From Bin5 sp965204705 (lineage in GTDB: Bacteria; Chloroflexota; Anaerolineae; Caldilineales; Caldilineaceae), in assembly GCA_965204705.1 (NCBI GenBank), contig OZ242006.1, forward strand, positions 2,728,001 through 2,792,000: a stretch of 64,000 nucleotides of DNA, read 5' to 3'. Of this stretch, positions 8,760 to 17,878 are shown piece after piece (the stretch's first letter is position 1; every line of letters begins with the position of its first letter). The notes beneath the pieces were generated by a model. That model did no database searches. It was given only the letters and a program-made list of their open reading frames with translations, and was not told where the DNA came from. The position numbers and the translations under genes are program-made.

Positions 8760-10547
8760 TTAAGACATCGCGGCCCACCATTCGTTTACTTCCAGGGTCA
8801 TCTGGTCACCACCCTGGCTCTTCCATTGGTCGACAAACTCGTCGAACGCGCTCAGAGGTTTTTCGCCAATGATGATGCCTAGCACCGCCTCCTCTTGCAG
8901 CTTGCGCAAGTCACTGCCCCGTTCTATCATCGTCGGCGTCGGCAGACTCTGATACTGTGTAATCTTTCCCTGATCGGCCGTCTCAAGTATGAAGAGCCGC
9001 GACTGCTTTCCCAGTATGCTCACGCCGGTGGGATCCTCGAGCGAAAGAGTCTGGTAGGCGTCTCGTTCCTCTGGCGGAATCTTTCCCCACTCTTCAAGTT
9101 GGTAGTGTATCAAGTTGGCAACGTGGCGCGGATCGATCATTCCGCTGCCGCGCGTTCCGATCGGTCCGATCGCCCATGCCATCCAGTATATTCCGGTGCT
9201 GGCGACCGAGCCATCTTCCTGAAATTCGTAGTTCTGGCCCTCCCAGCCATGGAAGCGGCGATCGTAGTCCTCGGTCAATTCGTGCACATAGTTCGTGATC
9301 TCGAAAATCTTGTCGACATGCTCCATGCCGCGGCGGAAACAGAAGGGGCTGGAACGGAAGTTGTTCTCCGTGTGCCGCGCCCGTACTCCCCCGGGACCGG
9401 CAGGATTGTCGGCAAAGGCCCAGACGGTCTCAGGATCGTTGCGCACTGTATCCAGCCACGCTCCCCACGAAGGTGTGTAATGTATGCCGCACTGACTCGC
9501 AGCCACGTCCTGAATCGAGTCCGACGTGTTTATGGTAAAGAAATCCTCGCGGAAGACGCCGTCCCGGTACCACCGGTTTAGTAGTGCCAGCGGCTCACGC
9601 ATCTCGTCGCGAATGCTGTCGAAAACCAGTTCACCATCGACCTCGGTCCAGTGGTTCGGAACAACGCCATAAGGCGCCCAGATCGGATCGATGCTGCCGA
9701 ACCACGTAGCCGAAAAGCTCTTGTTGGCCAGCAGGCCAATCGTAGTCCCGGGTGCTCCCTTGCCGATGTCAGCCTCTACGATTGCCATTGCCGTATCGTG
9801 CAGCTCGTCCAACGTTTGCGGCACCTCCAGACTGAGCGCGTCAAACCAGTCTTGGCGATACCAGAGAATGTTGTCATTATGGGCCAGGTCTTCTACTCGC
9901 GGCAGCCCGTATTTTCGGCCATTGACCGTTGTGAAAATCCATGGAAGGTCGCCGTATTCCGCCCAGATGTCCTGCCACCGCTGGCTGGCATACATCGTGT
10001 AGGCGTCGGTAATGTCTTCGAGTAGATTGGCCTCCACCATCTTCACGAAAATGTTCGACGGCACGGTTTCCAGATAATCGGGCATATCCCCGCTGGCCAT
10101 GGCTAGATTGTACTTGGTCGTTGCCTCGTCGCCTCCCGACCAGGTCCATGCAACGGTGAGCTTAACCCCGAAGAGCTTCTCGACCATGCGAGAGAACGGG
10201 TTGTTCTCCAGCGAGTCCCCTTCGCTAAACCTGGTTTGGGCGTCCACCCGGCGTGTGGTCGAAATCTCGATCGGCTCCTGCCCAGGTGCAGGTGGAAGGC
10301 CCTCCGGTAAGTCGGGCAGAACCGTCGTCCAGCCCCTGGGGTTGTCCGGGCTTCCCGGCATATCTGCGCCAAGTAGCTCCGGGATCGACTGAGTTGCCGT
10401 CTGCGTCATGTCCGCGGACCCGTCCCCGCCGCTGGTTGCCGCTTCCGGGGCGCCGCCTGGGGCACAGGCCGCAAGCAATGCGGTGGTGCCGACTGTTCCG
10501 CTCAGCGTCAAAAAATGGCGTCTCGATAGAGTTGTACCTTTCGTCAT
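8760..10547 (-). CDS. Extracellular solute-binding lipoprotein, LplA-like (sugar ABC importer)
   Basis: This 595-residue secreted lipoprotein captures the sugar substrate outside the membrane and hands it to the two permeases. The N-terminus carries a Tat motif SRRHFL (residues 8-13) followed by a lipobox LAAC with Cys28 as the expected lipidation site, then a Gly/Ala/Thr linker. The large size (most sugar-binding proteins have 400-450 residues) is typical of the LplA class. The start at 10547 is preferred over 10604 because a GGAGAACGGAGAA ribosome binding region lies just upstream and the Tat signal then begins within ten residues. It is the first gene of the left operon, about 120 bp behind a consensus promoter at 10677-10705. 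Confidence 0.92.
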   Translation of the reverse strand: MTKGTTLSRRHFLTLSGTVGTTALLAACAPGGAPEAATSGGDGSADMTQTATQSIPELLGADMPGSPDNPRGWTTVLPDLPEGLPPAPGQEPIEISTTRRVDAQTRFSEGDSLENNPFSRMVEKLFGVKLTVAWTWSGGDEATTKYNLAMASGDMPDYLETVPSNIFVKMVEANLLEDITDAYTMYASQRWQDIWAEYGDLPWIFTTVNGRKYGLPRVEDLAHNDNILWYRQDWFDALSLEVPQTLDELHDTAMAIVEADIGKGAPGTTIGLLANKSFSATWFGSIDPIWAPYGVVPNHWTEVDGELVFDSIRDEMREPLALLNRWYRDGVFREDFFTINTSDSIQDVAASQCGIHYTPSWGAWLDTVRNDPETVWAFADNPAGPGGVRARHTENNFRSSPFCFRRGMEHVDKIFEITNYVHELTEDYDRRFHGWEGQNYEFQEDGSVASTGIYWMAWAIGPIGTRGSGMIDPRHVANLIHYQLEEWGKIPPEERDAYQTLSLEDPTGVSILGKQSRLFILETADQGKITQYQSLPTPTMIERGSDLRKLQEEAVLGIIIGEKPLSAFDEFVDQWKSQGGDQMTLEVNEWWAAMS

Positions 10548-10676
10548 TTCTCCGTTCTCCTTTTCAGTGCAAGTCGTACGGGAGGGTAACGTGCGGAAAG
10601 GCAAGGCACAGTATTGCGTTTGCGCCTAAAATGGTGGCAAAGTCAACTCTTGCCAGCGCCGTTGTGCGGGGCTTCA

Positions 10677-10705
10677 ACTATACAAGACCAGACTGACCGT
10701 GTCAA
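10677..10705 (-). promoter_or_regulatory. Sigma-70-type promoter of the sugar operon
   Basis: Read on the minus strand there is a perfect -35 TTGACA (10705-10700), a 17-bp spacer and a -10 TATAGT (10682-10677). Transcription would start near 10670 and leave a leader of about 120 nt before the lipoprotein ATG at 10547. It is among the best promoter matches in the window. Confidence 0.75.
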
Positions 10706-10839
10706 TCGCAAGAAAAATGCGGGTGCAGTCCAGATCGGGGGTGAAATCTCCTGCACCTCTGGTAACGACTAATCTAAAACCAATCCGCGTCCCCGAGCAG
10801 CACAAGTGCCGTCGCCTCTGACTACTGACTACTGATCAC

Positions 10840-11054
10840 TGCAGTTCTGTGCGGTCGGGCCTTCGGCCCTCCCTTGTGCGGGGGGATTCCCCCCGCAACG
10901 CCCCCCCAACACCATGCCACGTTTGCGCCGCGTCGCCGGCGTATCGTCTATGCCACCGGTCGCCCATCCACGGCGCGCCGCGAAGCCGTCCTCCTTGACC
11001 ACGGCAGGGGCAGGCCTTGTGCCTGCCCACTCTCCCCAAAAATTGGATTGCACT
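10840..11054 (+). repeat. Dispersed hairpin-rich repeat, copy 1
   Basis: This stretch of about 215 bp is closely similar to 51895-52110. It has three self-complementary parts: GGGCC-TTC-GGCCC, then GCGGGGGG-AT-TCCCCCCGC, and near the end GGGCAGGC-CTTGT-GCCTGCCC. Both copies follow short ACTGATCACTG-like sequences and lie in long intergenic gaps. It resembles a REP- or MITE-like non-coding element. Frames inside it are not protein-like. Confidence 0.75.
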
Positions 11055-11366
11055 CAAAGATGCAGCGCTGTGCCGCCAATATTGGAGCTCTGCCGATCGC
11101 TCTGTCCACTGAAGTGGGGGCCACCTGGAAACGAACAACCGTATGCAGTCCTTTCCACCCACAAGTCCTGCGATTCCTGACGCAAGTAACGTTCGCTACC
11201 AAACCTGGGTTTTGACCAAACGATCGTTGCTCCTTTAGCAAGTCGGGTATGAGAATTCAACTCTCTATCCCTGACGCCATTCAGACCGTTGTCGTTACGA
11301 TTTGGGCTGTCAGTACCTGCACTGCTGGGATGAAGAGCTATCGTCTGTAAGCGTGGTCAAGAAAGT

Positions 11367-11423
11367 GGGCGTTGCGGGGTGTGTCCCCCCGCACAAGGGA
11401 GGACCTCAGATCCTACCGCACAA
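11367..11423 (-). repeat. Diverged inverted copy of the dispersed repeat core
   Basis: Read on the minus strand this segment matches the first 57 bp or so of the repeat at 10840 and 51895. Several changes fall in hairpin arms but keep pairing: the GGGCC/GGCCC arm has become AGGA/TCCT. It lies in opposite orientation to copy 1, about 460 bp away. Confidence 0.6.
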
Positions 11424-11728
11424 TACTGAGGAAAAAGTGAGGGGTATCAATGAGAGAGGGACACCTTGGTTCGCTTCGCTCCGGGTCGCGGATGAACCAT
11501 GTTCGAGTAGCCGCCAGACATGACAGAAGGCCCTCGCCAATCTTGAAGATAGCAGGCGCGGATGCACGCCCGCGCTTAACCAAGCTGCTTAGGACCGGAC
11601 GGTGGTTCCTCGGCCTTTGTTTGCAGAGTGTGTTAGAAAGTCGGGGACAAGAAATGTCTAGCCCCACCTCCCCCGGAGAACGGGCTTCCCGATACCCGTT
11701 AGTACATACTGTGACCTCGAGGCGGAAG

Positions 11729-11770
11729 AAAAAACGACCCTGCACACGGAATCAATTGTGCGCAGGGTCG
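11729..11770 (-). terminator. Rho-independent terminator of the SH3 protein gene
   Basis: On the minus strand a 13-bp stem (CGACCCTGCGCAC paired with GTGTGCAGGGTCG, one G-U pair) closes a loop of about ten bases and is followed at once by TTTTTT. It lies about 110 bp beyond the stop of the gene at 11883. Confidence 0.88.
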
Positions 11771-11882
11771 CCTGTTCCTCGCAAATATTCGAACAGTTAA
11801 GCTTAGTTAAAACGGCTATTGGGCTGCGTTACCAGTTGGCTGGCCTGTGAGAGCTTGCAAGGCAACTCGCGTATTCAGTAAC

Positions 11883-13085
11883 TCACCCATCACTCATCAT
11901 CTCTTCCTCTTCAGGCACCGGCAATTCTTCAAACGGTCCTTCCGTCGTCACGTAGAGTGCAGACACCCATCCGTAGCCGCTGGGGAGGTCGGCGATCGCG
12001 ACCTGTACCCAGTCGCCAGCTTCGGTTCTTCCGATCCCATTGAAGGTTACACCTGCCACGGCTTTGGCCACGATATCGTACTCGGTACTTGGACCTGCGC
12101 GTACATTCAACCGCAGACCGAAGTCATTGACCGTGACCGTGACCTTTTCCGGGGCCCCGGCCGGCGTCGGGGTAGGAGTTTCCGTGCCGGGAGCAGTCTC
12201 GCCATCTTCGACAGGAATAACCTCCTCTAAAGGAATCGTAAACTCTTTGACAGTCAGAATCCCGCCGCTAACGACCAAGAGCTCATCGGCGGAAGCCCAA
12301 CCGTGGGCTCCCTCATCGTGATAAACGTAATACCACTCACTGCTGTCCGTTCTGAATGCCGCAGTCAACCGGGACCCGGCCCTGAAGTGTTCCACAAAGG
12401 ACCCGTCTTCGCCGTCCCACAGGACCGCACCACCAATTCGAGCCAGCGACAATGCCGTTGGACCTTCTGGCGGCACGAATGGTGTGGGAGTTGTTTCTGG
12501 AGTTTTCACTTCAGAAGTAGCTTCGGGCATTTCTTCTTCCGAAGGCGCCGGCGTCGATTCATCCATCGACTCTGGCGTGCCTGTAGCCTCTGGCGTCGCC
12601 GCCATCTCTTCCTGAGGAGTTGGCTCATTCGTTGCGGTCCCCGTGGCCTCCGGCATTGACTCTGCAACAGTTTCCGATGTTGGGGTTGGCGAAGGAGACG
12701 GCGTTGGCGAAAGTGTAGGCGAAGGCGTTAGCGTGGGCGTGGGCGTCGGTACCTCAACCGGTAGTCGACCCAATCCCGCAGCCAGCAGAGTCCTGACTTC
12801 AACCCAACCTTCAGACCGATCTCGCGTCTGAACCAGAACCCAGAGAAGGTCTGTTGAGCGCAAGCGCGCCGTAACAAGCGAGCCGCCTACGAGATCTTGC
12901 AGTGGCTCTCCGTCCGGCCGGTCGTGCAGCGTCGCTCCTAGATTGCGAACAACCGCCAAAACGGTCGGTGTAATAGGAGTCGACTGTGCTATCTGGCTTT
13001 CAAGTCGTCCGCTTTGAGCCGAGCCAGGCTGAATTATCGCAAGATAAAAAAGCGCTGCGAACCCCAAAACGAGTCGAATCATCAT
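11883..13085 (-). CDS. Secreted SH3-domain protein with Thr/Pro-rich linkers
   Basis: The 400-residue protein has a signal peptide (hydrophobic stretch about residues 3-18, likely cut near GSAQ). It then has three bacterial SH3 (SH3b)-like modules at about 45-105, 210-275 and 310-390. The last is clearest, with RLNVRAGPSTEYDIV and GDWVQV. The modules are joined by long linkers of TPTP and PSPTP repeats and acidic Glu/Pro segments, a layout frequent in Chloroflexota cell-surface proteins. SH3b modules often bind peptidoglycan peptides (family knowledge), so a cell-wall or envelope role is inferred. The start is uncertain by two codons; the ATG at 13085 has GGAGAG at a good distance, while an ATG at 13091 abuts it. 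The gene follows the HlyD-like adaptor gene and ends in a strong terminator. Confidence 0.82.
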   Translation of the reverse strand: MMIRLVLGFAALFYLAIIQPGSAQSGRLESQIAQSTPITPTVLAVVRNLGATLHDRPDGEPLQDLVGGSLVTARLRSTDLLWVLVQTRDRSEGWVEVRTLLAAGLGRLPVEVPTPTPTLTPSPTLSPTPSPSPTPTSETVAESMPEATGTATNEPTPQEEMAATPEATGTPESMDESTPAPSEEEMPEATSEVKTPETTPTPFVPPEGPTALSLARIGGAVLWDGEDGSFVEHFRAGSRLTAAFRTDSSEWYYVYHDEGAHGWASADELLVVSGGILTVKEFTIPLEEVIPVEDGETAPGTETPTPTPAGAPEKVTVTVNDFGLRLNVRAGPSTEYDIVAKAVAGVTFNGIGRTEAGDWVQVAIADLPSGYGWVSALYVTTEGPFEELPVPEEEEMMSDG

Positions 13086-13329
13086 CGTCATCTCTCCAGC
13101 ACTCGAATGTGGTTCGTCATTGCGCTCCCCTTTGAATGCAGTTGACGTCGTGCCACTAACAAGCAGGACCCTTGGCGACTGGTGCGACTTCGTCGGCGCC
13201 CTACTGTCGCCACCTGGTTCCCTTACAGGTTTTCTTTTTCGAGGCCCTTGGCGACCTTGCTACAAAATGATCGCAGGCATTTTGGGCCAGTCACGAATCT
13301 ACGCCGTGAGCCCTCGTTCCACAATCGGA

Positions 13330-14652
13330 TTACTCAAAGGTCGCCGAAACGAAGATTCCCGGATTGAACTGCGCAGTGCCATCTTCGGGAAGTCGAATCG
13401 TTACGGGAAAAGTCGAGTTACCTTTGCCAGGTAAACTGATTGGCGAAATCTTGGAAATCGTTGAAAGAACGGAGATGTCATCGCTGCCAAACCGGGTAAT
13501 CCGTACTGGATCGCCGACCGACATGGTCAGAACCTGGTCTTGGGGAATCCCCACCACCAGCTCAAGCGCGGAGGGATCGCCTATTGAGGCAGCAGGGGAA
13601 GATGCACCTATCACTTGGCCCTCTTCGGCGCTAAGGGCCAGTACGACCCCCGTCAGCGGCGCGCGAACGGTGGCCTTGTCCATTCTCTGCTGCGCCTCTT
13701 CTAGGTTAACGAGCGCCTGGCTCACCCGCAGTTCCGCCGACTTCTGGCTGGTCGTCAACTCCATAATCCTTAAAACAGTCGCCTCTGCTGCCGCGACCCT
13801 CGCTCTTGCCACAGCCCAATCGACCTCTGACACGCCTTCCTCCAATTCGTTCAGAGCGTGTTGGGCCCTGTGGGCCGCGGCGAGGGCAGACTGTACTTCA
13901 GAAGCACGCGCCGGTTGGGTCGCTTCAATGTAGGATGCTTGCGCCACATTAAGGTCGATAGTAACCCGCTGCAGATTCGCAGCCTGTGGAGTCTTTCCAA
14001 CGTCACCCCTCCAGGCAACCTCATTGTATCCCCGCTGAGCCTCAGTCACAGCCAGCTCCGCCCTTTCCAGGCTTGCCCGCAATTGCTGCAGACGGGCCTC
14101 TGTCGGACCCGCAAGAAGCTCATTGTATCGCGCCCAGGCGGCGGAGGCACTGGCGCGCGTTGCCGCCAATTCGTCTTCTGTCACTCCTCCCGTTTCCAGC
14201 TTTTCAAGATTGGACTTCGCCAGCTCCAAATTAGCCTCGGCAACGGCAAGATCGCCCTCTGATGACTGCTCATTGATTTCGAGAAGAGCAATGCGAGCCA
14301 GCTCCAGAGAAATCTCAGCCCGCTGAACGGCCCAGTCCAGTTGAGTCGAATCCAACCGGAAAAGCTCCTGTCCCTCTTCGACCAAATCACCCACTTCGAC
14401 CAACACGTCCATTACTTCACCACCCACGCCTGGAGTAACCGCGCGCGATTTCGTAACTTCAAGAGAGCCAAAATAAGTCGGGATGCTGGCCTGGGCTTCG
14501 GCCGCGCCAGACTGTGCCCCGGTTGCAGAGGCAAGCAGGTCCCTATCGGCCAAATCTGTCGTGAGATGCCCACTTTGAAAGAGAACAACGCCTGACGCGA
14601 TCAAGCAAATCAAGAGCAATACGGGCACTATTCGACTAACAGTTCTTAACAT
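13330..14652 (-). CDS. HlyD/RND-type membrane fusion (periplasmic adaptor) protein
   Basis: This 440-residue protein has one N-terminal membrane anchor (about 8-25). A split lipoyl/biotinyl-like half motif follows at about 70-100 (VGGEVMDVLVEVGDLVEEG). A long Ala/Glu/Gln-rich coiled-coil hairpin spans about 105-310, the second lipoyl half lies near APLTGVVLALSAEEGQVIG, and a C-terminal beta-barrel ends the protein. Such adaptors work with ABC or RND exporters. No exporter gene adjoins; the nearest candidate is the FtsX-type permease and ATPase pair at 29867-34763. A perfect GAGGAGG lies 5 bp before the ATG. The 200-residue coiled coil is longer than in many MacA proteins, which suggests it spans a thick envelope. 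Confidence 0.88.
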   Translation of the reverse strand: MLRTVSRIVPVLLLICLIASGVVLFQSGHLTTDLADRDLLASATGAQSGAAEAQASIPTYFGSLEVTKSRAVTPGVGGEVMDVLVEVGDLVEEGQELFRLDSTQLDWAVQRAEISLELARIALLEINEQSSEGDLAVAEANLELAKSNLEKLETGGVTEDELAATRASASAAWARYNELLAGPTEARLQQLRASLERAELAVTEAQRGYNEVAWRGDVGKTPQAANLQRVTIDLNVAQASYIEATQPARASEVQSALAAAHRAQHALNELEEGVSEVDWAVARARVAAAEATVLRIMELTTSQKSAELRVSQALVNLEEAQQRMDKATVRAPLTGVVLALSAEEGQVIGASSPAASIGDPSALELVVGIPQDQVLTMSVGDPVRITRFGSDDISVLSTISKISPISLPGKGNSTFPVTIRLPEDGTAQFNPGIFVSATFE

Positions 14653-14977
14653 ACTGGCCTCCTCTGAAGAATCCAGATCCTCCGGAGCCTGATATCATAT
14701 AGTATGTAGGGGGAGAGCAGTGCCGGAATTGCATTCAAATCTGCTGGCCAGAGCATCGTCGGACCAGCGCCTCCAGCCCAACTCTCTCGCGCCGGCGCAA
14801 CCTGAACAGTATACCAATCCAAAGAAATCAACGCAAAGTCGCGTCTGAAGCCGGATTCCCTGATCGCAATAATCTAGCAGTAATTCAGCGAACGTTGGCG
14901 ACCAATTTCCGTGAATCCAAAGGGGGTCACAACACTCTCACAAGTAAAATCGAAAGTTGCGCAGACCTTTGGACCCT
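14653..14977. other. Intergenic region with candidate promoter
   Basis: Apart from the candidate promoter at 14808-14836 for the adaptor gene, no gene or terminator was recognised between the adaptor start and the end of the aldolase/dehydrogenase gene. Confidence 0.5.
14808..14836 (-). promoter_or_regulatory. Candidate promoter for the HlyD-like adaptor gene
   Basis: On the minus strand TTGCGT (14836-14831), a 17-bp spacer and TATACT (14813-14808) form a fair sigma-70-type promoter. It would give a leader of about 150 nt before the ATG at 14652. Confidence 0.45.
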
Positions 14978-16966
14978 CTAAATCACGCGATCATTTCCTC
15001 CGTCTACCGGAATCTGCGCTCCGGTCGTCTTGGCAAAGGCTGGCCCCGCCAACGTGCAGGCCAGCTCAGCCACATCGGAGGAGGTAATCTCTACGCCGAG
15101 CAGATTCCTGGCCTTATACTCTTCCACGCTTACGCCGTAGCTGGCAGCACGCTTCCTCAACAGGTCATCCGTCCATAGTGCAGTGTCAAAGACGGCATTG
15201 GGGTGGAGCACATTGACCCGAATACCGTCCGCAGCCAGCTCTAAAGCGGCGACACGGGCCAACTGAGTAAGTCCTGCTTTAGCAACGGAATAGGCTCCCG
15301 CTCCTGGGCCGGGGGCCGGCGCATTTTTCGAGCCGACGACGACTACGGACGGATCGCAACCCAATTTCAAGTAAGGCGCACACGCCTGCAATAGCCTTTG
15401 CTGGCTGGTCAGGTTTACCTGGATGCTTCTGTCCCAGTGGCCTGCATCCATGTCTGCAATCGACTGGCTGGCTGGAAATATGCCCGCATTGCAAACTACC
15501 ACGTCCAACCCGCCCCAGCGTCCCACGACTTGGTCAACAGCTCTCTTGAGTCCGTCGAAGTCGCTTACGTCGCAACTGATTCCAAGTGCGTTCTGCTGGT
15601 CGAAAAGCCCCTCTACTTCAGGGCTGACATCCAGAGCGGCAACAACCGCACCCTGACCGAGAAAGGCCTCAACGCAGGCCCGACCGATGCCGCTGGCCCC
15701 GCCGGTGACCAGTGCCACCTTGCCCTGAAACGGTGGCGGTGTCCCCGCTCCTTTCAGCTTCGCCTGTTCCAACTCCCAGTACTCAATTGCGAAAATTTCG
15801 CTCTCGCCAAGCGGCTGCCAACCTCCCAGGGCCTCGGACCACCCGACTGCTTGCAGCGTGTGGCGTCTTATATCGTCGATCGCGGCGACTTCCTTTGGGT
15901 TGACTCCGAATGCTACGCTGCCAACACCTGGCCACAGGGCCCAACGCGGCGCTGGGTCGAGCCGGGAGAGACTCCCGTCCGTATGGTTCTCGAAGTACTC
16001 GCAATAGGCAGATGCATAGCCCTCCACATCCTGCTCCGCACCTTCTTCTGTGACGACCAATGGAATCCTTTTCGTGCGAATCACATGGTCCGGAGTTAGT
16101 AAGCCGCGTGTTGCCAGCTCAGGAGCCTCTGACAAGCCCGAGAACCTTCGGGTCGCTATCCCCTGATCGATTGAAGCCAGTACAGCTTGCCCTCTGATAC
16201 CTGAAACGGCCTTGCGCAATCTGGCTAGCTCCGTCAGCGGCACTGCAGGTTCTGAAGTACTGTCCGTACCCTTCACTTCAGTTTCGTTCCCTGCCTTCAA
16301 CTCTATGAATTCTTCAGCCGCCGTGACAATCTCGATGTGCCTTTGGTAACTCTCACGTGCATCGTCAGCGAAAGTAAAGACCCCATGATTGAGCAAAATC
16401 ATTCCTGGCAGGGAATCCCAATCGGTGTCTCTCGTCATCTCGTAAATTGTGCGTGCGAGAACAAATCCTGGCATCACGTATGGGACGATCATCATCTGCG
16501 GGCCATACAGTTCGCGAACGATGGCCTCGCCTTCGGGCGTGTTCGTCAGAGCTACAACCGCATCAGCATGTGAGTGGTCGACGAAACGGTAGGGAATGAT
16601 CGCATGCAATATGGCTTCAACTGAAGGGTTGGGCGCGTATGGATCGGTCAAGGCCGCCCTCTGCGCTGTGACCATGTCACTGTCGCTCAGTTCCTTCAGT
16701 GTCGCCATGCGGCGCAATGCGCTCAACCGCACCGGCGCGAATCCCGGCGCTTCTATCGTAGCCAGATCCCAACCGCTTCCCTTTACGTACAGGACCTCTT
16801 CCTCTTCACCAAAGATGTCCTGTGCTGTCGCCTTTACCGATGTGTTGCCGCCGCCGTGCAGTACGAGCGAGGGATCGCTCCCAAGCAGTCGCGACGAATA
16901 CACGCGCAGGCTAAGCGGGTCCTTCGCAAACTTGGCCGCCTCTTTCTCATTCCATCTACTTTGCAT
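14978..16966 (-). CDS. Bifunctional class II aldolase / short-chain dehydrogenase (RhaEW/YuxG-like)
   Basis: The 662-residue protein joins two enzymes. Residues about 1-400 form a class II aldolase with the zinc-binding His131-x-His133 (DHSHAD) and His194 (NHGVF). Residues about 414-662 form an SDR with TGGASGIG (421-428), CNAG (492-495), Ser546, and Tyr559 with Lys563. The same fusion is known as the rhamnulose-1-phosphate aldolase plus lactaldehyde dehydrogenase of Bacillus and Chloroflexus (RhaEW); that substrate is likely but unproven because no rhamnose kinase or isomerase is nearby. I start at the ATG at 16966, since a longer frame begins at TTG (16999) beside the upstream stop. It follows the DUF169 gene by 29 bp. 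Confidence 0.87.
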   Translation of the reverse strand: MQSRWNEKEAAKFAKDPLSLRVYSSRLLGSDPSLVLHGGGNTSVKATAQDIFGEEEEVLYVKGSGWDLATIEAPGFAPVRLSALRRMATLKELSDSDMVTAQRAALTDPYAPNPSVEAILHAIIPYRFVDHSHADAVVALTNTPEGEAIVRELYGPQMMIVPYVMPGFVLARTIYEMTRDTDWDSLPGMILLNHGVFTFADDARESYQRHIEIVTAAEEFIELKAGNETEVKGTDSTSEPAVPLTELARLRKAVSGIRGQAVLASIDQGIATRRFSGLSEAPELATRGLLTPDHVIRTKRIPLVVTEEGAEQDVEGYASAYCEYFENHTDGSLSRLDPAPRWALWPGVGSVAFGVNPKEVAAIDDIRRHTLQAVGWSEALGGWQPLGESEIFAIEYWELEQAKLKGAGTPPPFQGKVALVTGGASGIGRACVEAFLGQGAVVAALDVSPEVEGLFDQQNALGISCDVSDFDGLKRAVDQVVGRWGGLDVVVCNAGIFPASQSIADMDAGHWDRSIQVNLTSQQRLLQACAPYLKLGCDPSVVVVGSKNAPAPGPGAGAYSVAKAGLTQLARVAALELAADGIRVNVLHPNAVFDTALWTDDLLRKRAASYGVSVEEYKARNLLGVEITSSDVAELACTLAGPAFAKTTGAQIPVDGGNDRVI

Positions 16967-16995
16967 GGTCTGGTGTTCTCGACCCCATAAATGGC

Positions 16996-17751
16996 TCAAT
17001 CGGCCAATCGTTCCAGCGATGCCTGTACGCTAGGCCTCCCGCCTGCGGCGACATCCTCTCTTCGCCTCTCGTGAAAGACCGTCAGGATTCCGTTGGACTT
17101 CGCCAGCCCACCGATCTCCTCACAGTACGGCTCAAGCTTATCACCGGGGAGCGCCCACAACGCGACGTCGTCGGAGAGTGCGTCCAGATAGGCACGCGCA
17201 CCGCAACAACCCAGGCTCATTGCGGCTCTCCCGCCATTTTTGACCTGGGGAACGACCGCGCATGCAGGTCTTCCCATAGCCGGCGGAACGCCCTCGTCGA
17301 CCCTGGCAACCGCCTCAGTTAGAATCAGGCTCTGCTGAGCGTGTGCGAAAAGCAGGACTACATCGGCGTCCAAGGGAAAGTCGGCCAACGGACCGTAAAT
17401 GGCGTGCTGGACCGGCTGTGGGAGGACCGGAATCGCGGCCACTTCCTCTTCTCGAACATAATCCAGGCCCTGCATTGCCTCAAGCGCCGTCATCAGTTCG
17501 CTCGGCTGCGTCGCGGACGCGCCTGCAAGGTTATGAGTATGCACGCCGATAGCACATAGTTCATGGTCCGTAGCGCTCGTCGTAAAAACCTTCTGCGACG
17601 CTTCCTGCCAGAAATAGCACCCGGCAGGCGCCACTTCCTCATAGGATGATATTCCAGTCGGCAGATCGTCGGTGAAGGCAATCGCGACCGGAGGAAGCGA
17701 TAGCTGTAACGACTCCTCGAGTTGTGCGGCCTGCGTCTTGTAGTGGCTCAT
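16996..17751 (-). CDS. DUF169 family protein
   Basis: This 251-residue protein has the DUF169 marks: a PPVAIAF segment near the N-terminus, a Cys in APAGCYFW, a SATDHELCAIG block, and LGCCGARAYLDALSDD towards the C-terminus. The conserved Cys residues suggest a metal or cofactor site, but the function of the family is unknown. The ATG at 17751 has AAGGAG 10 bp upstream. A TTG three codons earlier sits right on that ribosome site and is unlikely. The gene lies just upstream of the aldolase/dehydrogenase and 127 bp after the acetyltransferase, so it may be cotranscribed with both. Confidence 0.85.
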   Translation of the reverse strand: MSHYKTQAAQLEESLQLSLPPVAIAFTDDLPTGISSYEEVAPAGCYFWQEASQKVFTTSATDHELCAIGVHTHNLAGASATQPSELMTALEAMQGLDYVREEEVAAIPVLPQPVQHAIYGPLADFPLDADVVLLFAHAQQSLILTEAVARVDEGVPPAMGRPACAVVPQVKNGGRAAMSLGCCGARAYLDALSDDVALWALPGDKLEPYCEEIGGLAKSNGILTVFHERRREDVAAGGRPSVQASLERLAD

Positions 17752-17878
17752 AGAGGGCAATCTCCTTGATGTGTCCGGGCCTTGAACCTGTTTCTGAATC
17801 TCGCACTGAACGAGTCAAATTTCATTTCGAACCATGTATGGCCAGGCCAATACAATGAAACGGTACGAAGACCGATGC

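Larger units (their letters stand above)
10706..11728. other. Long intergenic region with repeat elements, no gene recognised
   Basis: Between the sugar operon promoter and the terminator of the SH3 protein gene there is about 1 kb without a credible gene. Short open frames on both strands are Cys-, Arg- and Trp-rich and look random. The region holds a dispersed hairpin-rich repeat at 10840-11054 and a diverged inverted copy of its core at 11367-11423. The remaining sequence (11055-11366 and 11424-11728) shows nothing I recognise. Confidence 0.6.

Noticed and set aside
10829..11260. Overlapping short frames on both strands in the repeat region
   Set aside because: They coincide with the hairpin repeat, differ between the two copies in frame and length, and are rich in Arg, Cys and Pro as expected for random GC-rich sequence.
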